Source: Opitutaceae bacterium
GTDB lineage: Bacteria > Verrucomicrobiota > Verrucomicrobiia > Opitutales > Opitutaceae
Direction of reading: 5' to 3'
DNA: 6,298 nucleotides
Assembly (NCBI GenBank): GCA_031272375.1
Contig: JAISTY010000191.1
Location: 1-6,298 of the forward strand
In this document: piece after piece, positions 5,710 through 6,298 of the stretch
How positions within the stretch are numbered: position 1 is the stretch's first letter
Layout of the letters: each line of letters opens with the position of its first letter
The notes under the pieces: generated by a model
Told to the model about the DNA's origin: nothing
The model's database searches: none
What the model saw: the letters and a program-made list of their open reading frames with translations, nothing else
Program-made: the position numbers and the translations under genes

Positions 5710-6298
5710 ATGATCATCGGCCTCACAGGCGGCATGGGCTGCGGAAAATCCACCGCCGCCCGCCTCTTCCTCCAATTCGGCTGGCTCGTCGCCGACTGCG
5801 ACCAAATCGTCCGCCACCTCCTCGACTCCAACACGGACGTCCGCGACGCCATCCGCCGCCGCCACCCCGGCGTCCTCAACCCCGACGCCTCCGTCAACCG
5901 CCCCGCCCTCGCCGCCCTCGTCTTCGACAACGACTCCGAACGCCTCTGGCTCGAAGCACTCCTCCACCCTCTCGTCCGCCAACGCTGGCGCGCCCTCGTC
6001 AACACCTCCCCCAACGCCGACTGGATCGTCGAAGTCCCCCTCCTCTTCGAGGGCAACCTGCAAAAAGAGTTTGATTTCACCGTCACCGTCGCCGCATCTT
6101 CCGCCACGCAAATCGCGCGGCTTGAAAAGCGCGGCGTCCCCCCCGCCCTCGCACGGCAGCGAATCTCAAAACAACTGCCCATCTCCGCCAAAATCGAACT
6201 CTCCGACCATGTCCTGACCAACGACGGCTCCCGCGCCGCCCTCCTCGCCCAAGTCGAACACCTCTCCTCCCAACTCAAACCACGCTCCCCTTTCCTCT
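5710..6298 (+). CDS. coaE: Dephospho-CoA kinase (3' end cut by window edge)
   Basis: This cytoplasmic enzyme performs the last step of coenzyme A synthesis, phosphorylating the ribose 3'-hydroxyl of dephospho-CoA with ATP. 196 codons are visible with no stop. The family is usually about 195-210 residues, so only a few codons should be missing. The start at ATG 5710 is well supported because the protein opens directly with M-I-I-G-L-T-G-G-M-G-C-G-K-S-T, the first strand and Walker A loop (G7 to T15). Other family marks are D29-C-D31 (the usual D-A-D position), H86-P87, E108-V-P-L-L-F-E114, a lid with R-L-E-K-R-G (137-142), Q150-R-I, and T-N-D-G (170-173) near the end. It follows the pump gene on the same strand after 70 bases but has no functional tie to metal efflux. 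Codons from about 6058 to 6180 (TTT, GAT, TCT, CTT, CGG, CGA, TCA) are visibly less C-biased than the rest of the gene. Confidence 0.96.
   Translation, partial: MIIGLTGGMGCGKSTAARLFLQFGWLVADCDQIVRHLLDSNTDVRDAIRRRHPGVLNPDASVNRPALAALVFDNDSERLWLEALLHPLVRQRWRALVNTSPNADWIVEVPLLFEGNLQKEFDFTVTVAASSATQIARLEKRGVPPALARQRISKQLPISAKIELSDHVLTNDGSRAALLAQVEHLSSQLKPRSPFL

Noticed and set aside
5357..5713. Plus-strand frame of 118 codons spanning the pump end and the spacer
   Set aside because: Arg/Pro/His-rich shadow over the conserved C-terminal helices of the pump; no start signal or family resemblance.
5551..6111. Minus-strand frame of 186 codons over the spacer and coaE
   Set aside because: Gly/Glu/Asp/Val-rich mirror of coaE codons; coaE itself is certain from its motifs.
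1881..6278. Antisense reading frame of 1465 codons as a real giant acidic protein
   Set aside because: It is in register with the pump codons, has low-complexity Gly/Glu/Asp/Ala composition, crosses three clear sense genes, and follows from the absence of TTA, CTA and TCA codons.

Overview
The window is a high-GC stretch with every gene on the + strand: a copper/silver-type tripartite RND efflux operon (outer-membrane channel, periplasmic adaptor, inner-membrane pump) followed by the housekeeping gene coaE. The organism is most likely a Gram-negative member of the Verrucomicrobiota, perhaps an Opitutaceae-like bacterium. That placement is an inference from codon habit and protein style: codons end overwhelmingly in C, and Leu is mostly CTC and Val mostly GTC rather than CTG/GTG. 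No marker gene in the window proves it.

Layout. Bases 2-682 are the C-terminal part of a TolC/CusC-family channel protein cut by the left edge. After 7 bases comes a 556-residue CusB-like adaptor (690-2360) with a metal-binding module at each end: an N-terminal heavy-metal-binding domain right after the signal peptide, and a C-terminal DUF3347-type domain after a Pro-rich linker. After 12 more bases comes a 1088-residue CusA-like heavy-metal RND pump (2373-5639). It keeps the three-methionine Cu(I)/Ag(I) site and the charged transmembrane proton-relay residues. A 70-base spacer (5640-5709) with no convincing terminator leads to coaE (dephospho-CoA kinase, 5710 onward), which runs off the right edge probably only a few codons before its stop.

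How the parts work together. The pump takes Cu(I)/Ag(I) from the periplasm or cytoplasm, the adaptor delivers metal and bridges the pump to the channel, and the channel releases it outside the outer membrane. No separate CusF-like chaperone or CusRS-type regulator lies in the window. The two metal-binding modules on the adaptor may do the capture job that CusF does in E. coli (inference). The operon's promoter must lie left of the window.

I see no wholly new system. The points most worth a second look are the adaptor with metal modules at both ends and three Cys-Gly-Met motifs, an extra segment after the seventh transmembrane helix of the pump that carries the remnant of a 27-base duplication, the extreme C-over-G coding-strand bias that generates a spurious antisense reading frame of 1465 codons, and three gene starts that all lack a Shine-Dalgarno sequence.
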